A stretch of 64,000 nt of DNA from Lichenicola sp965198575 (GCF_965198575.1 NZ_OZ240671.1:1426001-1490000); one strand, 5' to 3'; positions 24,910-34,452 are shown, counted from the stretch's first letter. Notes: a model not told the origin generated them from the letters alone. A program made the numbers and translations.

Positions 24910-25989
24910 TCACAGATCCACCTGCGGCGCGACGGAGTGGACGCCGATCGTGCGCTCGATGGTCTCGCAATATGCGGCAAGGGAAAAGTGTTTCCGCATG
25001 CGTTCCGCAGCCAGGGCGCCCATGTCCAGCGCGCGCTGCGGCTCGTCGAGCAGAACACGGATCTTGCCGCGCAGCCCGGTGACGTCGCCAGGCTCGACAT
25101 AGTATCCGGTCTTGTCGTGGACAAGAAGATCCGACGGCGCGGCCGTGCGCGTCGCGATCACGACTCTCCCCATGGCCATCGCCTCGGCAATGACGGCATA
25201 TCCGCATGCGTATTGTGCGGGGTGCATCGGCACGACGACGACCGATGCTTGTTGATACAGTCTGCGTAGATCCATGTAGTTGCCAGCCGAGCCGATCGTC
25301 ACGAAATCGGGGAGTGCCCCTGGATCGAGGGGGGATTGTTTGGGACGCCATAGGCTGTCGGCAGCGATGCGCATGGGAACTCCGAGCCCTTCGGCGGCGG
25401 AGACCAGGGTCTGGTAGTCGCGGTTTGCCGATCCGGCCGAAACGATCAGGGGCTCGTGACCCGGCGGCCCGGGAGTGAAGAAGCTCGTATCGATACCATA
25501 ACCTGCATTGTGACAGCGATCAGCCGGAAATCCGTGACGTTCGATCATCATCGCGCGCAACGACTCAGCCAGACACAAGAAATGCACATGACGGGCACGG
25601 CGCAGAAGCGGCGCGATCGCCGCGAACTTCCTCCCCTGCAGATACGAACCATGCAGGATGATCCAGATCGGCTTCGGCCGCTTCGTCAGCATCGATGCCA
25701 GCGTCAGAGGAAAGCCGATATCCTCACCTGAGGTGACGAGAAGATCGTAATCGGCCGCACGTTGTGTAATCACACGCGCCAGACCGAGCCGCCGTCGCAA
25801 CGAAATAGGATCACCGCCCTGAACCTCGTCGGTGGACACGATCCGTGCATCGTTGCGTTTAGCGAACAGATTGAACTCCGAGAGCGGCTGGTCTCCGGAT
25901 TGCTTCCTTGCCTCAAGATCCGCCTGAAGCGGACCGCCTAATACATAAAAGACACGCTGTCTCACCACGACGCACTCCCACTCGAGCAT
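24910..25989 (-). CDS. GT4-family glycosyltransferase
   Basis: This 359-residue protein has the GT-B layout. The N-terminal domain contains LHGSYLQGRKFAAIAPLL and the C-terminal nucleotide-sugar domain contains SASVVVVPMHP-like and CGYAVIAEAMAMG segments. The second glutamate of the EX7E motif is present but the first position is Ala, as in some GT4 members. No signal peptide or membrane segment is seen, so it should work on the inner face of the membrane. It is divergent from the flippase gene that opens the exopolysaccharide locus and probably belongs to that pathway. Sugar specificity is unknown. Confidence 0.85.
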   Translation of the reverse strand: MLEWECVVVRQRVFYVLGGPLQADLEARKQSGDQPLSEFNLFAKRNDARIVSTDEVQGGDPISLRRRLGLARVITQRAADYDLLVTSGEDIGFPLTLASMLTKRPKPIWIILHGSYLQGRKFAAIAPLLRRARHVHFLCLAESLRAMMIERHGFPADRCHNAGYGIDTSFFTPGPPGHEPLIVSAGSANRDYQTLVSAAEGLGVPMRIAADSLWRPKQSPLDPGALPDFVTIGSAGNYMDLRRLYQQASVVVVPMHPAQYACGYAVIAEAMAMGRVVIATRTAAPSDLLVHDKTGYYVEPGDVTGLRGKIRVLLDEPQRALDMGALAAERMRKHFSLAAYCETIERTIGVHSVAPQVDL

Positions 25990-26112
25990 TACGTATCCGG
26001 ACCGATTTAACTAGTCACACAGCAGACAATAAGTTACTAGCTCTCAGGGGAATTTGTCGGATCTCACGTAGCTTGGCGCTTTACATTCGGTAGTTTTGGT
26101 GAGGTCGGATCG
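25990..26112. promoter_or_regulatory. Divergent promoter region of the exopolysaccharide locus
   Basis: This AT-rich 123-base gap lies between the leftward GT4 gene and the rightward flippase gene. TTGGCG at about 26072 and a TAGTTT-like element about 20 bases on could be promoter boxes, but the match is poor. A TTACTAG/AACTAG pair also occurs. Confidence 0.4.
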
Positions 26113-27603
26113 ATGCGGAAGACTGACCGCGGTGCGGTGGCGTCCGATGCCTCTCCCGCGCCCGCTTCATCCTACCTGCTGGGCGCGGTGTGGGCGGGCG
26201 TCAATGCCGCCTCGAGCGTGCTGCTGCCATTCGCCCTGTTCGTGTTCTTCGCACGTGAGATCAGCCCGCCGGTGCTCGGACTGATCGCATTGGCGACCGC
26301 CTGCACCGAGCTGTTCAAGGCGGTCGGCCTACCCGGGGTCTATGAGGCCCTGCTGCAACAGAAGACCGACCTGCAGCGCTGCCACGAGACCGCACTCGCC
26401 CTGCTGCTTTGTGCCAGTGCCGTTCTGGTGCCGCTCTGCGTCGGTACGTTGTACGGGCTGGGCTTCCTTGTCCCCGGGCTGCATGCCCATTTCATCATCC
26501 TGGCCCTGCTGACGCTACGGATCCCGCTCGATCTGGCGACGGTGCAGCCGCAAGCCATTCTGGTGGCCCGCCTCGCCTACCGACGACTGGCCGTGCGCAC
26601 GGTGGTGGCCAATCTGGTCGCCGGCGGCTTCGGCGTGCTGGTGGCACTCGTGGTGGCGCCGATCTACGGTCTCGTGACCTACCAGCTGGTGCAGTCGGGC
26701 CTGACCTTCGGCAGCACGGCGATAGGGCGCGGACTCCTGGTCCGGCCTCGACTGCACGGGGATTGCGTGCGCCGGCTCCGCAGCGAGACCCTGCTCTCGA
26801 CGGGCAACCGCGTCCTGGCGGCCTCGATCAACTACCTCGACCAGATGGCGATCGCCCCGCTCGCCGGGAAACTCGGTCTGGCCTACTACAATCTGGGCAA
26901 GCGGCTCGAGACCACCTTCGTGACCGTGGCCAACTCGTTCTCGTCGATCCTGTTCCAGCCGCTGTTCGCAGCCGACGGCGCGCTGTCCCGGCAGAAGGCC
27001 ACCTGGCGCGCCCTGTTCGTGCTCTCGGTGGTCTGCGGCATCCCGGCCGCGGTGGTGTTCAGCAACAGCCATGCCGTCGTGGCGCTGGTCTTCGGGCGCC
27101 GATGGCTCGCAGCCGCGCCGCTGGTCGGCTGGCTGTCGCTCAACGGGTTCGTGCGGGCGGTCGGCATGGTGCCCGGATCGTTCCTCTCGGTCTCGGGGCG
27201 CAACCGCGAGTTGCTGATGACATCGATCGCGTCCGCCATCGGCAGCATGGCCCTGGTGTTCGCCTTCGCGGGGTCGAGCATCCTGCTCTGCGCGATGGGG
27301 ATGGTCGTCAAGAACGCCGTGATCGTCGGCTGGATGGCGTGGCTGTCGCGTGGCGAGGTGCGGCAACCGGCGCTGACCTACGCCCTGACCGCGCTGGTTC
27401 CCGTCCTGCTGATGATCTCGGCATCAGGCATGGTCGCGATGATGATGCCGATCGGCGCCGGCGCCACGCCGTCACGGAGCTGCACGCTGCTGTGCCTGTC
27501 CGGCCTGGCGGCACTCCTTGTCGGCGGTGCGTGGATCGGGCTCGCGCATCTCTGGTCGCTGCGTCTTCCGGAACCGGCGCCGGCGCTGAACGCCCTTCCA
27601 TGA
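26113..27603 (+). CDS. Oligosaccharide flippase, Wzx-like (MOP superfamily)
   Basis: This 496-residue protein is hydrophobic along its length with about 12-14 membrane helices, for example SVLLPFALFVFFAREI and GSMALVFAFAGSSILLCAMGM in two separate helices. Its pattern fits polysaccharide flippases of the MOP/MATE superfamily. It would flip lipid-linked repeat units across the inner membrane for polymerisation by the Wzy-like protein at 45751. It is the first gene of the locus, and its stop overlaps the next start by 4 bases (ATGA), indicating translational coupling. Start ATG 26113 lies shortly before the first helix. Confidence 0.88.
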   Translation: MRKTDRGAVASDASPAPASSYLLGAVWAGVNAASSVLLPFALFVFFAREISPPVLGLIALATACTELFKAVGLPGVYEALLQQKTDLQRCHETALALLLCASAVLVPLCVGTLYGLGFLVPGLHAHFIILALLTLRIPLDLATVQPQAILVARLAYRRLAVRTVVANLVAGGFGVLVALVVAPIYGLVTYQLVQSGLTFGSTAIGRGLLVRPRLHGDCVRRLRSETLLSTGNRVLAASINYLDQMAIAPLAGKLGLAYYNLGKRLETTFVTVANSFSSILFQPLFAADGALSRQKATWRALFVLSVVCGIPAAVVFSNSHAVVALVFGRRWLAAAPLVGWLSLNGFVRAVGMVPGSFLSVSGRNRELLMTSIASAIGSMALVFAFAGSSILLCAMGMVVKNAVIVGWMAWLSRGEVRQPALTYALTALVPVLLMISASGMVAMMMPIGAGATPSRSCTLLCLSGLAALLVGGAWIGLAHLWSLRLPEPAPALNALP

Positions 27604-28790
27604 AGGTGCTCTATCTGGCGCACGACCTGGCGGATGCCGCGATCCGTCGTCGCGTCCGCTTCCTGCAGGAGGGTGGTGCGCTGGTCCGGCTGGTCGGCTT
27701 CAGCCGCGTCCGGAATGCAGGGGCGCATGACGGGACCTCCGGACGCCTGATCGGCATCACCCGGAACGGACGCCTGGTGCGACGGATCGTCTCGACGGCG
27801 GCGGCGGTCCTGTTGTCCGGACGGTGGCATGACGAGATGCGGGCCGCGGACATCATCCTCGCCCGCAGCCTCGAGATGCTGGTGATCGCGGTGCTGGTGC
27901 GCGCCCGTCTGCGGCTCGGTAAACCAATTATTTACGAATGCCTTGATATTCATAGGCTGATGACCGGAAACAGTCTCCCCAGCCTTGCCATGCGCCGCAT
28001 CGAACAGCGTCTGCTGAACTCGTGCGCGCTGCTGATCGTCAGCTCGCCGCGCTTCATCGACGCCTATTTCGAACCGGCCCATCGACGCCTGCCGCCATGG
28101 ATCCTGCTGGAGAACAAGGTCCTCGCGAGCGAACTGCAAGACGGCGCGACCTCCTGCCAGGCGGGATCACCGCGGCCGGACGGACCGCCATGGCGGATCG
28201 GCTGGTTCGGCATCATCCGGTGCCGCCGCAGCCTCCTGCTGCTGGCCAGCCTGGTGCGGGGATCCAGCGGCACGATCGAGGTCGAGATCCGCGGCCGCCC
28301 GGCCCGCGACGTGATTCCCGAGTTCGACGCCGTGGTCGCCGCAACCCCGGGGATGCGGTTCGGCGGCGGCTACGACCGCGCGATCGATCTTCCCGGCCTA
28401 TACATGGACGTACACTTCAACTGGACGCTCGATTTCTATGAGGCCGGGCTGAATTCAGAGTGGCTGCTGCCGAACCGGCTCTATGAGGGCAGCATGTTCG
28501 GTGCAGTGCCGCTGGCCCTGGCGTCGGTGGAAACCGGCCGATGGTTTGCCCGGCAGGGCTGCGGAGTGCTGCTGGAGGAGCCGTTGCAGCCAGTGCTGGA
28601 CCGGTTCTTCGCCGGGCTGGATGCGGGCTCCTACCAGTCGTTGCAGGCAGCGGTCGGGCGCATCGACCGGATGGCGCTGATGGAAAGCGCCGACAGTGCA
28701 GCGCAGTTCGTCGACACGCTGCGCGGATTGCACCGGCGAGACGCCCCGCATGGACAGTCCGCCGTCCTCCGACACGACAAAGCCGCATGA
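27600..28790 (+). CDS. Glycosyltransferase (GT-B, group 1-like)
   Basis: This 396-residue protein has a GT-B appearance. The N-terminus is KVLYLAHDLADAAIRRRV, followed by KPIIYECLDIHRLMTGN and, near the C-terminus, LPNRLYEGSMFGAVPLALA, which resembles the nucleotide-sugar loop of exopolysaccharide transferases. A strict EX7E motif is not present. It overlaps both neighbours by 4 bases (ATGA), so it is coupled to the flippase and the GT2 gene. It probably adds one sugar of the repeat unit. Confidence 0.8.
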   Translation: MKVLYLAHDLADAAIRRRVRFLQEGGALVRLVGFSRVRNAGAHDGTSGRLIGITRNGRLVRRIVSTAAAVLLSGRWHDEMRAADIILARSLEMLVIAVLVRARLRLGKPIIYECLDIHRLMTGNSLPSLAMRRIEQRLLNSCALLIVSSPRFIDAYFEPAHRRLPPWILLENKVLASELQDGATSCQAGSPRPDGPPWRIGWFGIIRCRRSLLLLASLVRGSSGTIEVEIRGRPARDVIPEFDAVVAATPGMRFGGGYDRAIDLPGLYMDVHFNWTLDFYEAGLNSEWLLPNRLYEGSMFGAVPLALASVETGRWFARQGCGVLLEEPLQPVLDRFFAGLDAGSYQSLQAAVGRIDRMALMESADSAAQFVDTLRGLHRRDAPHGQSAVLRHDKAA

Positions 28791-29809
28791 CTGGCGCGGC
28801 GATCCCCTTCTTCACGATCGTGATGCCGGTGCTGGACGAGGAACGCCATGTCCGGCGGGCTCTGCTGTCGCTGCTCGATCAGCTGGGCGATTTGCGAACG
28901 GAAATCCTGGTGATGGACGGCGGCAGCTGCGACGGGACCTTGGCGATCGTGGGAACCCTGGCTGCTGCCAATCCGGTGATCCGGCTGATCGACAATCCGG
29001 CGCGGCTGCAATCGGCAGCCTGCAACCTGGCTGCGCACCTCGCGTCGCCCGAAAGCCGCGTGCTGCTTCGCGCCGACGCTCATGCCGGCTACCCGCCAGG
29101 ATTCGTACGGACCTGCCTGAAGGCATTGGCAACGACAGGCGCCACCTCAGTGGTAGTACCGATGCGCACGGTCGGCAGCAGCGCGACGCAGCGCGCAATT
29201 GCCGCCGCCCAGAACAGCCTGCTCGGCAATGGCGGATCGAGCCATCGTCGCGCCGGCAACTCGCGTTTCGTCGATCACGGCCATCACGCCGCTTTCGACC
29301 TGGACTTCTTTCGGTCGCTCGGTGGCTACGATCCGACCTTCACTCATAACGAGGATGCAGAGCTCGATATCCGCGCCCTGCAGGCCGGCGGCCGCGTCTG
29401 GCTCTGCAGCGATGCCGCGATCGACTACTACCCGCGTGAGACGTTGCGGCAGCTTGGGACGCAATATGTCCGGCATGGACGCGGCCGGGCGCGCACGACG
29501 GTCAAGCACCGGCTGCGGCTACGGCTCCGCCAATGCCTGCCGATCGTCATCCTGATGGCGATGCCGTGTGCGCTGCTCGCACCATGCGCTCCGCTTATGG
29601 CAGTGCCAGCCGGGCTGTATCTCTCCGCCTGCCTGGTCTGGGGCCTCACCGAGGCCGTACGGCAGCGTGATCCAGCCCTTGTGGCGATGGGGCCTGCCGC
29701 GATCGTCATGCATATCGCCTGGGCGATCGGCTTCCTCGATGGCCGCCTGACCCGCACACGGACCTTGCCGGACGAAAAATCGGTCATGTTGGCAGAGGCG
29801 CGAGCATGA
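28787..29809 (+). CDS. GT2-family glycosyltransferase, ExoA-like, with membrane helices
   Basis: The 340-residue protein opens with a GT2 fold (FFTIVMPVLDEERHVRRAL; MDGGSCDGT). The metal-binding site reads RADAHAGYP, the DAH variant common in the ExoA group that makes a beta-linked glucose bond in succinoglycan. A FTHNEDAELDIRA segment is the acceptor-side acidic motif. Two or three hydrophobic helices follow residue 245, anchoring it to the inner membrane. It overlaps its neighbours by 4 bases on each side. Assignment to GT2 is firm; linkage and sugar are not known. Confidence 0.9.
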   Translation: MTGAAIPFFTIVMPVLDEERHVRRALLSLLDQLGDLRTEILVMDGGSCDGTLAIVGTLAAANPVIRLIDNPARLQSAACNLAAHLASPESRVLLRADAHAGYPPGFVRTCLKALATTGATSVVVPMRTVGSSATQRAIAAAQNSLLGNGGSSHRRAGNSRFVDHGHHAAFDLDFFRSLGGYDPTFTHNEDAELDIRALQAGGRVWLCSDAAIDYYPRETLRQLGTQYVRHGRGRARTTVKHRLRLRLRQCLPIVILMAMPCALLAPCAPLMAVPAGLYLSACLVWGLTEAVRQRDPALVAMGPAAIVMHIAWAIGFLDGRLTRTRTLPDEKSVMLAEARA

Positions 29810-31020
29810 GTCAGAGACCTCAGCCGCACAACGGAGCGTCCCACGTGTCGGTCCCTGCGCGGCCACTCCTGATGGCCGCGGCCATCGGCATGAGCCTGGC
29901 CATCATCATTCCCAGCGCAGGTTGCGGTTCGTTCATTCCGCAGAGCGGGCCTGGCCTGCAGGCCGTGCGGCAACAGGCTTCCGTCACTGATCTGCATCCG
30001 GCCACTCCAACAGCCTACGCGTTGATCACCGTCGATGCCGACACGCTCCGCTTCCTCACCACGCCCGCTCCCGAACCGCGATTCTCTGTCGCCGAAACCA
30101 GCCACGCGATCCACGGCACCATCGGTGTCGGCGACGACCTGGGTATCACAATTTTCGAGTCCGGGCCTGGAGGCCTGTTCATCACCGACCACCCTGAAAA
30201 CCCTTCCGGAAACTCGGTCACGTTGCCGTCACAGCAGGTCGATGAGGGCGGCAACATAACGATTCCGTTCGGCGGCAAGATTGCGGTCGTCGGGCATACT
30301 CCGGCCGCAGTCGAACGCGCCATCGTGCAGCGGCTCGGCAGCCGCGCGCTCGAACCGCAGGCGGTCGTCAGCATCCTGGCTCGGCGTTCCGGCATGATCT
30401 CGGTTGTGGGTGATGTCGGCGGGACAGCCCATTTCTCGCTCGACCCCGGCGGCGAGACGATGATGGGCGCAATCGCACGCGCCGGTGGCCCGCGCTTCCC
30501 GGACTACGAAACCATCGTGTCCCTGCAACGGGCAGGCACCGTGCAACGCGCGCGCCTCTCGGAAATTGTTGCGGATCCCGGACAGAATCTGCCTCTGGAG
30601 CCCGGCGATGCAATCTACATATCGCATGATCCGGAGTTCTTCCTGGCGATGGGCGCGACCGGCCAGACCTCCTCGCTCGGGCCATTGGACCGGCGTATCG
30701 CATTCGGAGGTGAAAAGGTGACACTTGCGGACGCGCTCGCAAGGGCGGGCGGTCTGGAAGACGACCGCGCGAACGCCCGTGCCCTCTTCGTTTACCGGCT
30801 GACGCGGCCCGGAGACATCCAGCCCGGGATCAAGATCCCGACAGTTTATGTCACAGACCTGCGGGACCCACGCGGCTACATCTACGCCAGCCGATTCATC
30901 ATGCACCCGGAAGATATTATTTTCGTGTCGAACGCCCCCTCGACTGATCTTGCCAAGTTTCTGGCGCTCGTCCTGCCAGCTGCCTACACCAGCCAGGGAT
31001 TCAATGCCGGCTTGAGATAG
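29806..31020 (+). CDS. Polysaccharide export lipoprotein (Wza-like, SLBB domains)
   Basis: The 404-residue protein has a lipoprotein signal ending in a lipobox (IPSAGC). It then has the polysaccharide export domain (GVGDDLGITIFE, SLPSQQVDEGG-like and ITIPFGGKIAVVGHTP) and SLBB-type domains, one with SVVGDVGGTAHFSLDPGGETMMGAIARAGG and a second with VTLADALARAGGLED, both hairpin folds. Wza-type proteins form the outer-membrane channel for polysaccharide export. The start overlaps the GT2 stop (ATGA). It pairs functionally with the GumC-like protein at 43760. Confidence 0.93.
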   Translation: MSQRPQPHNGASHVSVPARPLLMAAAIGMSLAIIIPSAGCGSFIPQSGPGLQAVRQQASVTDLHPATPTAYALITVDADTLRFLTTPAPEPRFSVAETSHAIHGTIGVGDDLGITIFESGPGGLFITDHPENPSGNSVTLPSQQVDEGGNITIPFGGKIAVVGHTPAAVERAIVQRLGSRALEPQAVVSILARRSGMISVVGDVGGTAHFSLDPGGETMMGAIARAGGPRFPDYETIVSLQRAGTVQRARLSEIVADPGQNLPLEPGDAIYISHDPEFFLAMGATGQTSSLGPLDRRIAFGGEKVTLADALARAGGLEDDRANARALFVYRLTRPGDIQPGIKIPTVYVTDLRDPRGYIYASRFIMHPEDIIFVSNAPSTDLAKFLALVLPAAYTSQGFNAGLR

Positions 31021-31105
31021 GACGTGTTGGCCCGCCACCAGCCATCTCTGCTCATCCTTTGTTTACGTTTTTCTGCGAAACCATGACCAAGAGGAGGCAC
31101 ATGCC

Positions 31106-31357
31106 ATGGAAGACCGTATTCGCAAGATCCTGACCGATTGTGGTCGCCTGTCCGTCCCGACCCAAGGTCTCGGCGCACAAGATAATCTCTACGAGGTGGG
31201 CCTGAGCTCACTTGCCACAGTCAACGTGATGCTCGCCGTCGAGGAGGCTTTCGACGTGGAGTTTCCAGACAACCTTCTGACACGGCGCTCGTTCGAGAGC
31301 ATCAGCTCGCTTGCAAGTGTGGTCAACGGCCTCAAGCCACCGGCCTTGACGTCTTGA
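31106..31357 (+). CDS. Acyl carrier protein (aminoacyl carrier protein candidate)
   Basis: This 83-residue four-helix carrier protein has the phosphopantetheine site YEVGLSSLATVNVM, with Ser35 as the expected attachment site, followed by the acidic helix VEEAFDVEFPDNLL. The LSS context, where ACPs of lipid synthesis read DSL, suggests a dedicated secondary carrier. It is the first gene of the carrier-protein module. The next gene's TTG start overlaps its stop. The ligase at 32521 is the expected loading enzyme, by analogy with Bradyrhizobium. Confidence 0.9.
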   Translation: MEDRIRKILTDCGRLSVPTQGLGAQDNLYEVGLSSLATVNVMLAVEEAFDVEFPDNLLTRRSFESISSLASVVNGLKPPALTS

Positions 31358-32517
31358 ACGACCTGGGAGCCCTCTCGGACCGCGCCAGATCGGCGGCCGT
31401 AGTTGCTGCCGCCCATGCGGACGACGTGGACTCCTGCGCCCGTTTTCCCACCGAAACCATAGATGCGCTCAAGGAGCACCGGCTTCTTGGCCTGCTCGTC
31501 CCGGTCCATCTCGACGGACCTGGCGCGCCACTGGCAGATGCGGCGATGGTCTGCCGTATCCTGGGGCAGGCCTGCGGTTCAAGCGCATTGATTTATGCCA
31601 TGCATCAAATCCAGGTCGCCTGCCTGGTCGCGGCGGTCGGCGGAAGCGAATGGCAGGACGAGTTCCTGAGGCGCGTTGCGTCCGAACAACTGCTCCTGGC
31701 CTCCGTCACCTCGGAAGTGGGCATCGGCGGTAACATCCGCTCCAGCCTCTGCGCGCCGGACTATCTCGACGATCGGCTGACCTTATCGAAACGCTCATCT
31801 GCGATCTCGTACGGGGAGCATGCCGACGCACTTCTGGTGACCGCGCGGCGCAACACCGAGGCATCCTCCTCCGACCAGATCCTGATCGTGGCAGAACGCA
31901 CGGACACATCGCTGACCGAGACCAGTCGCTGGGACACTCTCGGCATGCGCGGAACCGACAGCAAGGCCTTCGACGTCTCGCTCTCCGCCCGACCTGCACA
32001 GATCGTTCCGTTGCCGTTCGGGGACATCGCGCAGCACACCATGCTGCCGACCTCGCACATCCTATGGGGTTCAGTCTGGCTCGGCATCGCCACCGACGCG
32101 ACCGAGAAGGCGAGGGCATTTCTTCGGCGGCAGGCGCAGACCAATCCGGGATCGTTGCCGCCTGGCGCGGTCCGTTTGGAAAAAGCCGTCTCGATGCTGA
32201 CGTCGATGCGCGCACGCCTGGACTGTGCGACAGGGGAATATCTCTCGATCCGGATCAGCGATCGCGAGGCGCTTCCGCTGGGCTTCCTGGCCGAAGTGAA
32301 CGGCCTGAAAATCGCCCTGTCCGAGGCGGCACTAGAGGTCGTGCAGCAGGCAATGCTGATCTGCGGGATCGCCGGCTACAAGTACGGGACCCCTTACAGC
32401 ATCGGCCGCCACCTGCGCGACCTTCATTCGGCACCCTTGATGGTCAACAACGATCGTATTGCTGCCAACACAGCAACGCTACTCGTCGCCCAGCGCGCTC
32501 CGCTGATGAGAGGCTAA
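31354..32517 (+). CDS. Acyl-CoA dehydrogenase-like flavoprotein
   Basis: The 387-residue protein fits the acyl-CoA dehydrogenase fold: the helical N-terminal domain (CARFPTETIDALKEHRLLGLLVP), a middle beta domain with LLASVTSEVG, and a C-terminal helical domain with ICGIAGYKYGTPYSIGRHLRD. The last resembles the C-terminal FAD-contact region. Members linked to carrier proteins oxidise or hydroxylate carrier-bound acyl or aminoacyl groups rather than CoA esters. The TTG start overlaps the ACP stop by 4 bases, indicating tight coupling. An alpha,beta-oxidation of a carrier-bound amino acid is inferred, not shown. Confidence 0.85.
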   Translation: MNDLGALSDRARSAAVVAAAHADDVDSCARFPTETIDALKEHRLLGLLVPVHLDGPGAPLADAAMVCRILGQACGSSALIYAMHQIQVACLVAAVGGSEWQDEFLRRVASEQLLLASVTSEVGIGGNIRSSLCAPDYLDDRLTLSKRSSAISYGEHADALLVTARRNTEASSSDQILIVAERTDTSLTETSRWDTLGMRGTDSKAFDVSLSARPAQIVPLPFGDIAQHTMLPTSHILWGSVWLGIATDATEKARAFLRRQAQTNPGSLPPGAVRLEKAVSMLTSMRARLDCATGEYLSIRISDREALPLGFLAEVNGLKIALSEAALEVVQQAMLICGIAGYKYGTPYSIGRHLRDLHSAPLMVNNDRIAANTATLLVAQRAPLMRG

Positions 32518-32520
32518 GCC

Positions 32521-33432
32521 ATGCCGACCGAGAACTCGTTCCGCGATACGCTTTTCGATGCCGGGCTCCTCATCGCGAGCGGCGTCGACGGCATCTATGG
32601 CCGGAGCGGCGAATTCGAGAGCGTGGTCGACGGGATCGACGGGCTGATCTCTCGGGACGGCGGCATGCCCGGTGCGGAGGTCGTACGTTTCCCGCCGGCC
32701 ATGCCACGTAGCGTCATGGAGACGAGCGGGTATTTGAAAGGGTTCCCGCATCTCGCCGGCACGGTGCACTGCTTCTGTGGCGACGATCGTGCTCACAAGA
32801 AGCTGCTGCAATGCCTCGAAGCCGGCGAAGACTGGACGGCACAACAGCAGTCCGTCGACCTGGCCCTGACGCCGGCCGCCTGTTACCCGGTGTATCCGAT
32901 GATGGCGTTGCGCGGGCCGGTGAGCGCCGCCGGGCACATTGTCGACGTGTCCTCCTATTGCTTCCGTCATGAGCCATCGGTCGAGCCCACCCGGATGCAG
33001 ATGTTCCGGATGCGCGAGTTCGTTTGCATCGGTGCGCCTGCCAGCGTTCTGGCCTTCCGCGACATGTGGTCGGAACGCGGACGTGTGCTGATCGGCGCCC
33101 TCGGACTGCCAGTGGCTATCGACGTGGCCAACGATCCATTTTTCGGCCGTGGGGGCAAGATCATGGCCGAAAGCCAGCGCGACCAAGCGTTGAAATACGA
33201 GCTTCTGGTCCCGGTCAACAGCACGGAAAGCCCGACTGCGTGCCTCAGCTTCAACTACCACATGGACCATTTCAGCGAGATCTGGGACCTCAGGATGGAA
33301 GATGGAAGCCTTGCCCATACGGCCTGCGTAGGTTTCGGGTTCGAGCGGCTGACACTCGCCTTGTTCCGCCATCACGGTCTTGATCGTTCGGCCTGGCCTC
33401 AGCATGTAAAGACTGCACTGTGGCCATCCTGA
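32521..33432 (+). CDS. Amino acid:[carrier protein] ligase (SerRS-like, class II aaRS fold)
   Basis: This 303-residue protein looks like the catalytic core of an atypical seryl-tRNA synthetase without a tRNA-binding domain. Motif 2 is YCFRHEPS followed by FRMREF, and motif 3 is ACVGFGFERLTLALF. Cys121, Glu166 and Cys269 have spacings of 45 and 103 residues. From memory these equal the spacings of the Zn ligands Cys131, Glu176 and Cys279 of Bradyrhizobium bll0957. Those enzymes activate glycine or alanine and transfer it to the phosphopantetheine of a small carrier protein instead of tRNA. The carrier and the flavoprotein lie directly upstream, and the next gene overlaps its end by 13 bases. 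Identity of the amino acid is open. Confidence 0.9.
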   Translation: MPTENSFRDTLFDAGLLIASGVDGIYGRSGEFESVVDGIDGLISRDGGMPGAEVVRFPPAMPRSVMETSGYLKGFPHLAGTVHCFCGDDRAHKKLLQCLEAGEDWTAQQQSVDLALTPAACYPVYPMMALRGPVSAAGHIVDVSSYCFRHEPSVEPTRMQMFRMREFVCIGAPASVLAFRDMWSERGRVLIGALGLPVAIDVANDPFFGRGGKIMAESQRDQALKYELLVPVNSTESPTACLSFNYHMDHFSEIWDLRMEDGSLAHTACVGFGFERLTLALFRHHGLDRSAWPQHVKTALWPS

Positions 33433-34391
33433 ATGAAGAGCTAGGCGCAACAGGCGGCTTCGTGCCTCATGTCCTGCACGACGTCGGCCGCTTCTGGCCG
33501 GAAACTAATTGCTATACCGATTTATGGATCGAGCTCATTGCCAGCCTCGGTGAGGTTCCCGCTGCCGCTTTCGGATTTGGAATTGCCCAGGCACATGAGG
33601 GTGACCAGTTCACCTTCTCGAAGATACCGTTCGAGGATCTGCGCCGGCTTTACGGCCTGACGGTGCAGGAGCTGTCGATCTACCGCTCACTGGAGCAGCA
33701 TACGGCTCTGCATGTTGGGCGCGGTCAGACCGTGCTTCTCGAAGTGGATGCCTTCTACCTGCCCGACACCATCGCGACCACCTACCGCCAGCAGCATGTG
33801 AAAACGACGATCGCGATCGACTGCATCGCTCCTGATCTGGGCAACTGCCACTATTTTCACAACGCTGCGCGCGGCCTGCTCGACGGTGACGATTACCGCG
33901 GCGCGCTCCGCCTGCGTCCGGACTTTGCTGAACAGCCGGACCTGCTTCCTCCCTACGTCGAGGTCGTCACCCAAGCCGCTGTCAGGCTCGACCCGGCAGC
34001 ATTGCATGTGACGGCGGTTGAGCTGCTACGTGGACATTTGTCCCGCCGCCCGTCGGCGAGCCCATTCTCCATCTGGGGCGAAGCGTTCCAGGGCGATCTC
34101 GAGAGCCTGATCGCAGCGCCCGAGACGTTCCACGATTATGCATTCCATTTCCCACGCTCGGTCGGCGCGAATTTCGAGCTTCTCGGCAGCCATGTCGCGT
34201 GGCTCTCGTCTGATCGGCTCGGCAGCGTGGTCGACGCGTGCGACAGGATAGCGCAGACCGCCAAGGTGCTGCAGTTCCGCCTCGCACGCAGCGTCGCCCG
34301 GAAGCGCCCGGATCCCTGCGGAGACTGCTTCACCAAGTTCGAGACGTCGTATGCGGAGATCGTGTCCGGCCTCGAGGCCTGGACATCATGA
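33420..34391 (+). CDS. DUF1839-like protein of the carrier-protein module
   Basis: The 323-residue protein resembles the DUF1839 family, which often accompanies amino acid:carrier protein ligases; assignment is from memory of the family. Features seen are a conserved NCYTDLWIELI near residue 30, FAFGIAQAHEGDQFTFSKI-like sequence (here FGFGIAQAHEGDQFTF), a central HTALHVGRGQTVLLEVDAFYLPDT segment in two strands, and a Cys pair near the C-terminus (DPCGDC). The N-terminal half recalls BtrH-type acyltransferases that take an aminoacyl group from a carrier protein, so a transferase role is a reasonable guess. The GTG start at 33420 lies inside the ligase gene. Confidence 0.65.
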   Translation: MAILNEELGATGGFVPHVLHDVGRFWPETNCYTDLWIELIASLGEVPAAAFGFGIAQAHEGDQFTFSKIPFEDLRRLYGLTVQELSIYRSLEQHTALHVGRGQTVLLEVDAFYLPDTIATTYRQQHVKTTIAIDCIAPDLGNCHYFHNAARGLLDGDDYRGALRLRPDFAEQPDLLPPYVEVVTQAAVRLDPAALHVTAVELLRGHLSRRPSASPFSIWGEAFQGDLESLIAAPETFHDYAFHFPRSVGANFELLGSHVAWLSSDRLGSVVDACDRIAQTAKVLQFRLARSVARKRPDPCGDCFTKFETSYAEIVSGLEAWTS

Positions 34392-34452
34392 CATCGCGCT
34401 GGCTCAAAGGCTACGGCTCGTCATTCCGTTATATCCGAAAAACAGCTTTATC

